Of a stretch of 64,000 nucleotides of DNA, positions 42,951 to 54,544 are shown piece after piece. The number at the start of each line of letters is the position of its first letter. Within the stretch, counting starts at the first letter, position 1. This stretch comes from Membranipora membranacea (lineage: Eukaryota > Bryozoa > Gymnolaemata > Cheilostomatida > Membraniporidae): the NCBI GenBank assembly GCA_914767715.1, contig OU612069.1, forward strand, positions 20,333,387 through 20,397,386, in the 5' to 3' direction. The position numbers and the translations under genes were made by a program. The notes below the pieces were generated by a model, which saw only the letters and a list, made by a program, of their open reading frames with translations, ran no database searches and was not told the DNA's origin.

Positions 42951-45572
42951 AATAAGTTCGGAATTGCCCTCTCACGTTTAAACCTTCCAAAATGAAGAGT
43001 TGCCCTCTCTCTTCGAATTTTCACAGGCTTTGATATGATTGGCCCATTACATCTTACTTTTTTCTTATTGGCCTGTTCAATAACTTCATACTGATTACAA
43101 TATCTGTGTTGGGGAACACTGAGTTAGTTATCGATATTGCTAGTAGTCAACTTTCTGAACAGCAGTCAGACTCAGTGGCACCAATCAGTTACTTCACAGA
43201 CACATAAGACCACGATGAAGAGATGATGAGCCAACTCAGCTTCACAAGAAGAAGAAGAAGAATGAAATTAGAACAGCTGTGAATGGACTTGATTGAATCA
43301 ATTTGTTGTAGCTCTCAGGTAAATAAATGTTATTTAGTATTTATATTTGGTACACTACTATTCTACTACTCAGTTGTGAGTGAAAAATGAGTAGACTAAC
43401 TAAGAAGTCTAGCTAGTAACTGTTGGTTACTATCACTACTAGTAGCTTTCTGTAGTTTGCCAATGGTACCAGTCCAATGTACATGTGCAGTGTAATATCA
43501 AGCAAGGAGAAGGACTCCTAAGAGTTGTAAGAGGGGGGGGGGGAAGGCTCATACAAGTCCAAGGAGTTTACTCCTTACTCCTCGCTTTGTTGTTTGTTGG
43601 TGGTGGCATGTTTAGGTGGGCAACTCTCGTGCAACTAATTGTCTAGAAATGTTATTGCTAATCTACTATGGCTACATGTAGGCCTACATACTTTACATTG
43701 TAAGGAAATGCCCCCTCTCTTTACTACAACTACACTACAGCCTATGTAGGCTGGGTCTTGTATTTGTATAAAGTGTGTGCATAGGCTTTGCCTCGGCGCA
43801 ACTGACGGATCATTATTGCTTTATGTCAACCATTCCCAACTGTCTGAGACTGGTGGGGTCACCCTTAAATACAAACAGCAAAACTATATACATATTAGTA
43901 TACACTTTATTTACTGATCAAGCATGCGCGTATAAGACCAAGTGGTACATCATCATCTAGCTTAGTAGGCGAGACCTGCTTTTAGCTTCGTTCGAGAATT
44001 GGCCACTAATCAATTGAACTATGCTCACTCTTGTGTGAACTATTTGCGAACAAATTTATCTATGGAGCGAGGATATTGAGCATTTAAGTTGTAATGATCT
44101 TTTGGTTTACAAAGCACAGCTCATGCTAATTGAAATATTCCCTGGTCTATAATGTAATAAAGAATATACCAACCCCGATCACCAGAGGAAGGAAACCAGT
44201 GCAGACCTTGCCTTTTGCCAATGGCATTGAATTCAAATGATTTGTTGGCTGTACAGAGTCTCAACTGCATCACAGTGGTCATTTCATTATAATAAGCAGT
44301 GATCGGGGAGGGGGGCGGATTGCATATAATATTATATGTGTGGGCTCTTTGAGTTGCAAGCATGTACTTCGCCTTAATTCAAGGTCAACCACTGACAACT
44401 ATTGGTTCTAGTGGTCTGTAGTTGGAGAGTAGAGAAATTGGTTACTGAGAGAAACTAGACCATTGCCAGCTTGCACACAATTGCAAAAGTTTCCCAAATG
44501 TAAATCTTCATCAATAGAATGGTGTATTCAAGTGTTGTAGCGGTACTAGCTCTCTAGAGTATAACGCTGGTTTAATTATTCGTCTTGTTTATTTGGGAAA
44601 AAAGTAGATAGGCCTAGATACAAGAAATGACTCCTTTTGATTGCAGATTTTTTTGTATTTTAGTCTACATTGTAAAGCAACACAGACCGCAGAATAGTAC
44701 TGAGAACAGTACAATGAAGAAGTGAGTGTTTGGGTGGTTTATAGCAGATGTGATACAACTCGTAGTATCAATAGTCGTTCAGCTTACTCAATTCAAACAG
44801 GTAAGCAGACAATCAAATTTTCAATTTCGGTTGTAAAATTTGATTAAGTTGCAGCAGGGAACTGACCCAGAAAGGCTTGAGATGGCTGGGGTTATAAGCA
44901 TCGATATCTCCACTGTTACACTTGCATCGAGCATCGTTAGTAATATAATGATATAAATGTCAGGTGATATGTGTAGGCTAACTGATGATAATTGCGTCGG
45001 TGTAATCGTTGAAGTATCATGGCATAAATTTGGTAAAAACTGCTTGAACACTGGCAGGCCTCAGCAAGAATTTTTCATTGAAGCCGGCCAGTTAGTGTAA
45101 TTAGGAGTTCAGTGACTATCAGAGTTGTGCTCTTTTTTTCATGGAGGGAACAACTCATTCCATCTCGCAACATCAAGTCACCTCTTCCCTATATTCCACC
45201 CTCCTTGCCACAGCTCATTATCTTGAATGACCATTTTAGTTACAAATTTGCTGGCGTTATGTGCTGATCAAACCTATAGATCGAGTGTTTCCATTCCAAG
45301 ACACCAGATATAAAATTTCACAAACTTCTTCACCAACGGCTGGCAAATCTGTTTCCATCATAGGTCTTTAAGTGTTGTGTTATTTGTAATTTGGCAACAT
45401 GCTAGAATCAGGCTCTCAATGCAGAGAAAATTGAAGGGTCCAGGGATGAACCTTGTAGCAGCAAAGCCATGTTATAAGACTGCAAATAATTTGAATGCAA
45501 ATAATGTACTTAGGACATTGGAATGTATTATATTCATACTTTATCACATCATCAACTAAATATTTGTTGCAG
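42951..45572. other. Unassigned non-coding sequence
   Basis: No gene is supported. It holds an 11-G run (43533-43543), one arm of the palindrome found at 46526 (TGAGTAGACTAACTAAGAAG near 43387) and a direct duplication partner of 46682-46740 at 45364-45425. A weak exon-like piece (44661-44721) is not supported by neighbours. Confidence 0.5.
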
Positions 45573-45677
45573 AGAATACAGGAGAAAGACTGATTCAGTA
45601 TGGCATGATAATGGCAGAGTTACTCATCAGAACCTTTGGTGGTTTGAATTCTGTCCTGAGAAATCTTGATGTACCGA
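45573..45677 (+). CDS. Orphan candidate coding exon
   Basis: Bounded by TATTTGTTGCAG and a GTGAGT donor at 45678. The frame reads NTGERLIQYGMIMAELL, then IRTFGGLNSVLRNLDVP, without a stop. Length, splice sites and amino-acid mix look coding. Its entry phase (two bases) does not fit exon 18 directly, so an exon between them, or a different gene, would be needed. The alternative frame EYRRKTDSVWHDNGR ends in a stop before the donor. Confidence 0.4.
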
Positions 45678-45853
45678 GTGAGTGTCTGAGTGTCAAATAG
45701 TTACATTATTATGATTCATGATGGGTCATGATATACTCTTCGCTACCCTGACGCAGTGATCATTTGTATTTGATTGTCCAAATCAAGGATACCATCGGTA
45801 GCCTAATTGGTAACCATATCTCATACTCATTGAAAGACCCCCCTCCCTCCCTC

Positions 45854-45930
45854 CCTTCACCTGCTATCTACCTTATCACCCTAATTAGTGGTTAACTAAT
45901 TAGTTTGATAAGGTAGATTGCAGGTGAAGG
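45854..45930. repeat. Imperfect palindrome between C and G tracts
   Basis: Arms 45854-45887 and 45897-45930 pair at 31 of 34 positions (core GGTAGAT, CACCTGC). C-rich sequence precedes the left arm and a ten-G run follows the right arm, so the inverted repeat extends into the tracts. MITE-like. Confidence 0.75.
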
Positions 45931-46525
45931 AAGGGGGGGGGGTGAATGAAATGATAATGAAATCTGTCTCTTAAAGTATTGTCAATTGTTCGAATGTGGT
46001 TATCATGGGGCATTTAACTTCCCAACATATGTTGGTGTGTGGGTAATTCTAGGTCACAGGCCCTAAATAAAATTAAACAGCATAAAACTTGTTTCTAATT
46101 TATAGTCAACTAAACGTAAGCCTTGGGAGTAAGTATTAGCTAAAGTTTAGTTTAGCTAGTCTTGAGATGACTTAATGTAGGCTAGCATTAAATTTTGGCT
46201 AGTGAAGGTTGAAGTCCATAAAAAGAAAAAAAGGGTGGGCGTATGTTTGCTACTCTTGAAGTTAGCTTTTTCAAGCCTGCGCAAAATGAAGAAAATTTCC
46301 TCCTATGAATACTTTACTCCTCTATGGAACTTTTTATGAACATTATATCTGCTTGATTTTGATTACTGTACCTTACATTTTAGAACGTACCTGAGGCATT
46401 GGATTAGCAGGATGTTGGCACCTATTGACATTTGACTACCGCGTCAAACAACTTGAAGGCAGTTAGTGTAGGAAGAACAAGTATTCATCAGATAAAGTGG
46501 TAAGCTACTCTCACACTACTCTGTA

Positions 46526-46596
46526 AGTCTACTCATTCTTCACGACTGAGTAGTAGAGTAGTACTCTACTACTCAGTCGTGAAGAATGAGTAGACT
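46526..46596. repeat. 71-bp perfect palindrome
   Basis: 35-base arms are exactly complementary around a single G at 46561; the left arm starts AGTCTACTCATTCTTCACGA. A diverged single arm with the same right flank (TAACTAAGAAGTCTAGCTAG) is at about 43372-43430, so the palindrome probably formed by inverted duplication of a dispersed repeat. Confidence 0.95.
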
Positions 46597-46639
46597 AACT
46601 AAGAAGTCTAGCTAGTAACTGTTAGTTATTATCCCCTAG

Positions 46640-48700
46640 CAGGTATTGCTCACTCACCTGGTGAGCGATCAGATTGTGATTTTGGTTTTTAAGTGTTGTG
46701 TTATTTGTAATTTGTTAAAATGTTAGAATCCGGCTCCAAATGCAATGATCTCAGTGCCCTAACTTCATATCTAGATAGGGTGAAAGAAAGAGGGCTTACA
46801 TGGTTTTCATCAGTAATAATACATCTGGTAAAAAAATCCAAAACTAAGAATTGCGAAAAAAATTCATCCTCAGCCATTCATATTTGTTGAGCCGACCTCA
46901 GCTGTTTCAGGGGAAACAATTGGTCCATAGTCAATATGTTATATAATATGTGCCGAAATGTGAGTTGCTGGCAGTCAATGTAACATTGTGTATACCCTAA
47001 GAGAGTTAAGTATTTGCAGCAGGGAAAATTCACAAATAGCTACATTTAAAACAAGCTAACATTTGCTCTCATTTCTTCATATAGACTCCCTACTCCGCTA
47101 GAAGAGTAATTTACTGCAAATCATCTTTAGACAACTATCCTGAATATTATGTAAGATCAAGTTTATCGTCCTATTGTATTTAGAGTGATATATGAATATC
47201 TCAAAAAACTCAATATTCACACCCGTATATATATATAATATGTGGTTTTAGATCAGAAGATGATTTGATGGTATTCAGTAGCTAATAAACCATGGCTTCC
47301 CGCCAGAAATTGCCAGATTAAACCGTGAGTTACTTCAATACCATTGGACCCCACTTTCAATGATGGGATTACTCTAGTGGAGTAATGTTAGTTCAATAGG
47401 AAAAGTTTGCATTTCGAGAAAATGGCTTGAAGTAATAAAATTATGGCTAGCCAACATTTTCTCAACTCCGTCACTTGACATTAACTTCCAGTGGGTGACC
47501 TCACGTTCAAAGTTTTAAGATACTTGGGTTTTAATGAGCTGATTGGATGGTTGTGACAGGGTTGTCACATCCAGTTCTTGAGAAAGGCACCCAAGTGCCT
47601 TCGGAGTTCACCTCTATTACAAAAACTAAGTGCAGACAACCATTGCAGTACTAACAGTCTGCTGAATAACAATAAAAAAAGCATGGCTGTAAATGCTGTT
47701 GGCAAATTCCCACATGATTATAATATAAGTTGTATGTCAATTAAAATATTTTCACCCCTGCATTTCCAGTTGCTCCAATCCTAGTAAAATCCAAGTAAAA
47801 CGATGTTGTCTTGTGTTGATGGCTGGAGGGGGAGCAGCTCCAAATATATGCAAATTAGATTAAAATTTTTCTTGAGGTAGAGAATGTTTTACTTTTTGTC
47901 ACCATGCTCAGTAAATAACCTAACAAAGAGTCAAGTAGATGTCGAGCACATAGTGCTTGCTTTCCAATCTAGTCAATGCAATGTCACAGTGTATGTTATG
48001 TCATTATCCCTATCGTTTTATCCAATTTTTCTGCATTTGGATTCGCTTCTGGTGTCACCAGTAAAATGGGAGGAACTTGAAATGTAGGCATTTATCACAG
48101 AACTTGTAATGGTTCTGGATCAAAGAAAGAAGAAATATGTCTTCATCCAACCAACTTAACATTAATGATCGCCAACCACCCAACCAACGCTACTCCATAT
48201 TGAAAAGTTTCCCCACTCCTGATTGCTAAAATGAATTATTCTGAGCCATGATTTTTGCGTCATTGCGTGCCTCTGTTAGAAGGGAATTAGGGGGGGGGGG
48301 GGGGTTATTGTATGACACCTGAAGCTTTTGAACAAACCATCGGAGTGAGCATTTGCTAATGTTGTTTCACCTTGGGCCTGACACTGAGCTTATATATTAT
48401 ATCTGCTTTCGCTTTGCATACTTTTGTCTTTTGTGATAGTATGGTACTTCAAAAAGTGCTGTTTTGATGTGGCCGCGTGGGCCTACATACATCTCATTTC
48501 GGAGTTTAGTGGACAGTCATAGCTTCATCATATTCTATAGACGGCATACAATAGATAGCTGTCAGGAGGTCATTTCTCACAGATATACTCATATATGGTG
48601 TCCCAAACTCCGCACATAATTTTTTTCTACAACAATCTTACTGTTTTTTTACTTCACATCATGAAATTTCTACATACAAGATTATTTTTTACAGTTTTGC
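46640..48700. other. Unassigned non-coding sequence
   Basis: No gene recognised. 47085-47125 (ATAGACTCCC after AACATTTGCTC) resembles a repeat in the gene's intron at 7575-7625. A 15-G run lies at 48290-48304. Confidence 0.5.
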
Positions 48701-48703
48701 TAT

Positions 48704-49357
48704 TTGGAGGAGTGAACGTAGAATGGGGACAGTGACTCAGAAGATATACGACAGAGTATCATACTCAGCAGTTTTCTCACACCTTGTCACCCACCACCAA
48801 TAACTCCAGCTTCAAAGAAGCACACTCTGCTGATGCTCTCTTTGTTACACTTGGAACTGAAGTTGTGAAGACACCAGGGACAAATACCCCCCCCCCCCCC
48901 ACCCAAGGTATGTATGGGCTTGAATGATCACCAATGCTTATCTATCAATATTTTGGGAGTCACCAGCAAAATTATTATGTCAAACAATGTTATCCTCTGA
49001 TTCATGATTGTTGCTACATCACTTAGACGCGTATTATATATAGTTTTTTTTGGTGATGGGTTGCGGTAAATATCGAATATACCAAATATATCAAATTGAG
49101 GATACTTTAGCCAGCGACACGTTGACACCCTCCCCCTAATTTAGCCACAATCGCTCTGAAAGTATGACACGGTGATTGATATACATTTTTCTTCTTTTCA
49201 GACTATAATTGAGACTCATGGTGGTATAGAGCGGACACCAGTCATGACACATCAAATATGCACCATAAGCACCTCCTCCGATAGTGAACTGTCACAAAAG
49301 TCACACTCTTATATCTGCGCAGCACTATGTTGTCACTGCACACTGTTGAATCGATAG
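48704..49357 (+). other. Possible coding exons, weak
   Basis: After TTATTTTTTACAG (ending 48703) a frame reads FAIWRSERRMGTVTQKIYDR and closes at a stop near 48801. In another frame NNSSFKEAHSADALFVTLGT runs to about 48880, before a 14-C run. At 49201, after CTTCTTTTCAG, TIIETHGGIERTPVMTHQIC continues to a stop at 49355-49357. The phases do not chain simply, so I do not claim a gene. Confidence 0.2.
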
Positions 49358-50774
49358 ATCAAAAAGTAGTGCCACATAAACTTTCCCCATATGATAATTG
49401 ATAGGGATGGGCACATGCTCTCATTTTATCAAAGTTTCAAGCTGTTCAGTGTTCACATTTGTATTGATATATCAATTGACTTTAGGGCATTTCTTGCGCC
49501 TAATGGTATTTTATAATCCTGTTGACAATCGCAGGAGGCCTTCTAGGGTTGTTGATTGTGAATGCCAATGTTTTGTGTGTTAACATTGCAAGAATAACAT
49601 CTAAACTTTTTAGTATTTTCTACTGATTCAATTTTTTTTTTTTGACAGTTTATTGTTCTCACCTCGTCGATTATTCATAATTTTTCATTCCAATGCTTTG
49701 CATCCTATTCAGGTATCAGTGAACTTTAGTTCAATGCAGGTATTCCTACTGTGGATTAACATGTATATCAGTTATATTTAAGAGTACAATGAGTACGACT
49801 TGTTTTTTAAAATAAACAGCTTTCAATTCATTTCCAAAACATGATCAAAAGGTTCATCACTCGACAAATAGGCTGAGCACTAGGTTCATGTTGATGCACT
49901 GATCTTACATCTTGTCATATATCATTACATGATACATTGAGTTGTCGGTTGTCACTGAACTGTGTGGGTGAGTCCGGTTGAGGTTGGTGAGAGGGTCGGT
50001 CTACCTCTGTATGACCGAAACAAGAAGTGTCATTTGTATAGCGCACACATACATATTGAGGTTTGATCACAGCAATGAACTCCCTCTTCATTGATCACAG
50101 AATGGTTTCTCAGGCATTGTGTTTAGCAATGGCAGGCAAATTTACAAGTCGGTTTATCCCTGTGTTAAGCTTCTTATGGCTCATAGAGGGTTGCAGTTAG
50201 GTGGGAATCGGTGCTGCTAGTACACATTTTTTGGTTAGTGAGGTCCAAGACTACTATCCTGGTTAGTAGTTAGTACAAGGCAGTTTAATAATTTTTAGAA
50301 ATTAGTACAAAGCAGCTTACCAATTGATAGAGGATTATAGTACGATGGCACTGCTTGCATAAACTTTGCTAATATTGAACCCTCCTTGCTATAATCATCA
50401 CCATGGTAGTATCATTGCTCGTAAAGAGTTAGTTATTTTTTTATTTCTCATCTAAACAAAATTCCCTGTCCAGTGGTACAAATTATGATTCTGTAAGACC
50501 GGTGTGAGAGTATTTGTGTTCAGATATATACAAAATAAGTATAGTTGTACACTTTTTTGTGTGTTTCAACACCTCATCAATCATTTCAGTTATTGCTGGG
50601 TGGTTAAAAGTTATATAGATAGATCAGGAATCTTGTTTAGAAGAAGTTTATTTAAACTTTCCTTCTACACCCTCTAGATTTTAAGATATATCAATTTTTA
50701 CAACCCCTTATCATTTTTAGGAATTTCAACAAGAATAGCTAACCAGAGGGATTATATAGATGACACACTAAGGG
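49358..50774. other. Unassigned non-coding sequence
   Basis: No open frame, repeat or structure stands out in this AT-rich stretch. Confidence 0.5.
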
Positions 50775-50778
50775 TTAA

Positions 50779-53564
50779 TCTACGCTCCTTGGGTTTTTTA
50801 GCGTGGATGGCTTTCATAAGCTGTTTGTTGGATGAAGATGTTCTGGGCATGGAGCGCAAGCTCTGAATTTTATGGAATGTGGGTAGAGAGAAGCAAGGGT
50901 AAATCAAACCAAGGAGTAACAGCTTCCCCTGTTACTTCTTGATCAAACAGACCTATAGTTCAATGACACAATAGAACTCGTGTGTACGGAATGTCTGATG
51001 GTCACTGTAAATTCTAAATATATGAATGCAGGCGATAATATTAAGCTGATAGCTTTGAAAGATTATCTGCTACAAGACTGTCTAGGCAATTATTTATCGC
51101 TCCAAATCTTAACTGATGTAATGGCCCTACAAGCCCCTAATCTGGCAACCCAGCCGCCTGTCTAAGCTACAGGTCTCATATATGACTGAATCAATATCAG
51201 TGTGGGTATTCCTTTGGCAGGAAGTTGTTGAAATGATTGGAACAAGGAGTAAAAGTACTCCTTGATTGGAACTCCAGACTATAGCTGCATTGTGGAAATC
51301 CTGTCGTAATGGTCGAAACTTCTAGGAAATGTATTTGGTAGACCACATGGAACTGATGCATGTTGTTTTGCCCGATACTAGCAATATCACTCAATTACAT
51401 GCAGTTGATTTGAAATTAAATGCTAAAAAAATTAAACCTTTTTAGTTGAAAATTGTATTAATCTGGAGTAGGTTGGTGAAATCAGTCTTGATATTCATTG
51501 ATAAACCTTTAGGTTGAAAGAACTTTCAACATACCAAACTTTTCGATGCATGCATTCAATGGCTACAATGTACAGTTCAATCTGCCTGATCACTTTCAAT
51601 GGGATTAGCTTATTGAATTGAACAAGATTCTCAGTGTCTATTTGCCAATTGTTTACCTTTTACTTGCATACTTGCCAACCTGTACGCATAAAGCGTTTGT
51701 AAACGCTTATTTGACACTAATTGAGTTTTAAACGCAAAACGCTAGTTGTACTCATTTATGGTTTTCCAAACGCCTGTTCATCTAATTAGGCAATCAAAAA
51801 CGCATCTTTTATCTTTAGTGTTTACTTGGTTGTCATGGTTAAATAATAGTCTAAAAATCTGGTATTGGCTGCAGAAAACCATGATGTTGATTTACAGTTG
51901 ACTTTTTACCTGTCCAAGTTTTGCATGAGCCAAATTGCAACTTTTCTTCAATGAGACACAACATAACTAGTAATCCATTGTAGAATATGGTGGTTCTGCC
52001 AACTTCAACTTTTCTTTAATCAGAGTAACAAAGTTGTCTACCTCCTTGTTGGGGTGAGATAACTCAGATCTCCTGCCCCAATTTTTCAAGGGCAAACCAG
52101 GGAGGATGGGCAAACAGGGTTTCAAATAGCCTGTCTTGCCTAGACAGGCTAGGTTACAAACAACTTCTCATTTATTATTAGCAGATTGCACCTTACAACG
52201 CAAAGGGAAAAAGACTAATGTTGAGTGATCTGCACCCCTATGCTACTAAGGACTACTTACTGTGATAATAGCATTTTTCGCGCGTAGCGCGAAAAATTTT
52301 TTGGGGCGTTTTCGGGTCATTTGAGGCACCCTGGAGTTTTGTACTCATTTTTAAGCATTTTGCAAATTTTTGTACTCATTTTGGAAAAATTTGGTTGGCA
52401 AGTCTGTACTTGACATCAACATCTTAGCCAAGCAGCTGAGTTCAAGCATAATTGGATGTATTGTTGTTATCCAAGTTGTTTACCCATGAAGTCATATTCA
52501 AGATAAGCCAGTCAGAATGTTAATTTTGTTGACATTGGCATTCATAGGCAACCTGCACAGAACTTAAAAGGTACCAGTAGATTTAAAAATGGTTAACCCT
52601 TTGGGTAAACACACAGATTATCGTAATGAGCTAGCAGCAGATTATCAAAAGCTGAGCCAGATACAACCACTGTATGTTGTATCGGGCTCAGCTCTTGTAG
52701 TTGACCAAGTAGCAGAGGAAAATCAATGAAACACCGGATAATAAGGGCACAAGAGATTTTTTTGCAAAGCAATCTCATTTTTGGCATAGTTACTCTGTAC
52801 TATGATGAGCTTGGAAGCATAGTTTGGTGAAATAATTTGATGAAAATATACAAATGGAATTTGGTCAACCATCTAGTATTTTTCATAAAAGGTTAAAACT
52901 TCCCGCCCCCTCACTCTTCTGTCAAAGAATGATCATGATTGTACTTTCACCAAAACAACCATCATTGTAAACATGTACATTCGCAAAATTAAAAACTCAC
53001 CGCATTCATTATCAGCGGCAAAAGACAGGAAGTTAGGTCAGCTTACGATGACATCCTGTCTCTCTAATTCCACAAGTGTGTCATGATGCCTTGTTACAAG
53101 TGCAATGGAATGTGTGTGTAGGATTAACTACCAGCGACAATTAATTCGATAATTAAAAGTTTTGACAAGGAATATTGAGGTAATTAAGTCATTATGCCTG
53201 TTAAAGGCTAACCTCCCTGCTTGTGGCACACAAGCTGACAGCTTAAAATGTATTACTGTAAACGTTGTTGTCTTGCCACTAGCCTAACATTTAAATACTA
53301 TCTGTACTAGTGCCAACACCTGCTAGGGAACTACCATCCAAGAGTGAGAGAGAAAAATGCCACAATTGCTTCCTGTACACCATATAACTGAGATGGCTGG
53401 AAATGATAAAGTTTAACATCAAGAGCTCCTTTGTAGACAGGTAATGAATGTATACCAGGTTTACAATAGATTTACCTTTGCCTCATTTTACCCACATACC
53501 ATAGCATTCAGAGCTAAATCCTTGCTCAGAGCCATTCAATCTCAAAAATCCCAAGGAGCGTAGA
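50779..53564. mobile_element. TTAA-flanked DNA transposon remnant (2.8 kb, no transposase seen)
   Basis: TCTACGCTCCTTGGG, then T and TTTTT, at 50779-50799 is repeated inverted at 53544-53564 with 20 of 21 positions matching. TTAA lies immediately outside both ends (50775-50778, 53565-53568). A TTAA duplication is used by piggyBac and Kolobok elements. No transposase-length frame is present. About 740 bp of the interior is a second, nested transposon. Confidence 0.8.
51667..52406. mobile_element. Nested DNA transposon with 14-bp inverted ends and 6-bp target duplication
   Basis: CATACTTGCCAACC at 51667-51680 and GGTTGGCAAGTCTG at 52393-52406 are inverted repeats (13 of 14). TACTTG flanks both sides (51661-51666, 52407-52412). 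The interior has GTACTCATTT repeats near the ends and a palindrome TTTTTCGCGC, GTA, GCGCGAAAAA near 52276. No transposase. Superfamily not assigned. Confidence 0.8.
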
Positions 53565-53664
53565 TTAAGACTATGCCAATAATCAGTATTAATACTGCAT
53601 GCTTTGACACCAAGTATGTTTTCTAGCCAATTTCACTCACTGACTTTTTAGAGATGAGCATAAT

Positions 53665-53700
53665 GATCGGGCACAGCCCGATCCACACGCCGTAGGCGTG
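53665..53700. repeat. Two adjacent GC-rich hairpins
   Basis: GATCGGGC pairs with GCCCGATC across ACA (53665-53683). CACGCC pairs with GGCGTG across GTA (53686-53700). Both stems are perfect. They are strikingly GC-rich against the AT-rich surroundings and may form the tail of the tRNA-headed element to the right. Confidence 0.75.
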
Positions 53701-53885
53701 GCGGGGAGGGTGTGGGAGGGGCGCTTAAGCACGGAAATTTTTGCATATCGGTAGCAAAATAGTGCAAGCAGAGAGGTATTTCAATAGCTCACTGAGCTGT
53801 TGGGTACTTTCAGAAAACAACTCAATAGCAGTAGAAGATTACGGTAAAAATGCTCCAGTTATAAAGCACCCATTTGAAAAAAAAC

Positions 53886-53968
53886 TGACCCCGAAGGGAT
53901 TCGAACCCACAACAATCTTATTAACAGTGATTATTAGGCAGACGCTCTACACACTGAGCTAATATGAG
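53886..53968 (-). repeat. tRNA-like sequence (pseudo-tRNA or SINE head)
   Basis: On the minus strand TTAGCTCAGTGTGTAGAGC is an A box and GGGTTCGAATCCC a B box. CTGCCTAATAA resembles an Ile (AAT) anticodon loop. The acceptor strands do not pair, and the anticodon arm has about 13 extra bases, so a working tRNA is unlikely. A run of T (eight A on the + strand) just after the 3' end could terminate Pol III. Confidence 0.65.
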
Positions 53969-54544
53969 TGCTAATATACACCACTGTTTCTAGCATCAGT
54001 CAGCATATTTTCGGTAGTTCTGTGGAGAATATGGCCTCATTCGCATATCACTTTTCGATTAATACAAAGTAGATCCTCGCTCAACTGGTGAGCGATGTTG
54101 TACTTTTTTATTAGTAGCAAAGTTTTGTGATCATTCTGCTAGCATAATTTAGCTGATGTATTCTATTTATGCAGTTGCTGCCTACATTCTCAGATTGCAC
54201 AAGATATAGCTTAGGGTAGGCCTACAGTACAACACAGAGGTATTTTGTGGGCTCATCATACTCAATACTAAGAGTTGTGCTTACAAAAATTGTGAAGAGG
54301 ACAATTCGAATGGAATGCTTTCATTGTAGCAGCTAACTTCCCTGGTCATCTAAATACAAACTCATTGAATACAATGTCAATCCAATTATATAATATTGAC
54401 TAGAACTGGGCTAGAACTGTAAAGGATTATACTATAACAATACAATAGCAATAATGAATGTAGTTTATTTGGCAGGCAGGGTTAATTATACAATAATGTT
54501 GCTGGTTGGGTAATGATATATGGGGCATGAAACTCAGTGTATGT

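Noticed and set aside
44661-44721. Exon-like segment after TTTTGTATTTTAG with a GTGAGT donor
   Set aside because: Only 20 codons of low complexity, and its phase fits neither neighbouring candidate exon.
53886-53968. Functional tRNA-Ile gene on the minus strand
   Set aside because: Acceptor strands do not pair and the anticodon arm carries extra bases, so it is a tRNA-like relic.
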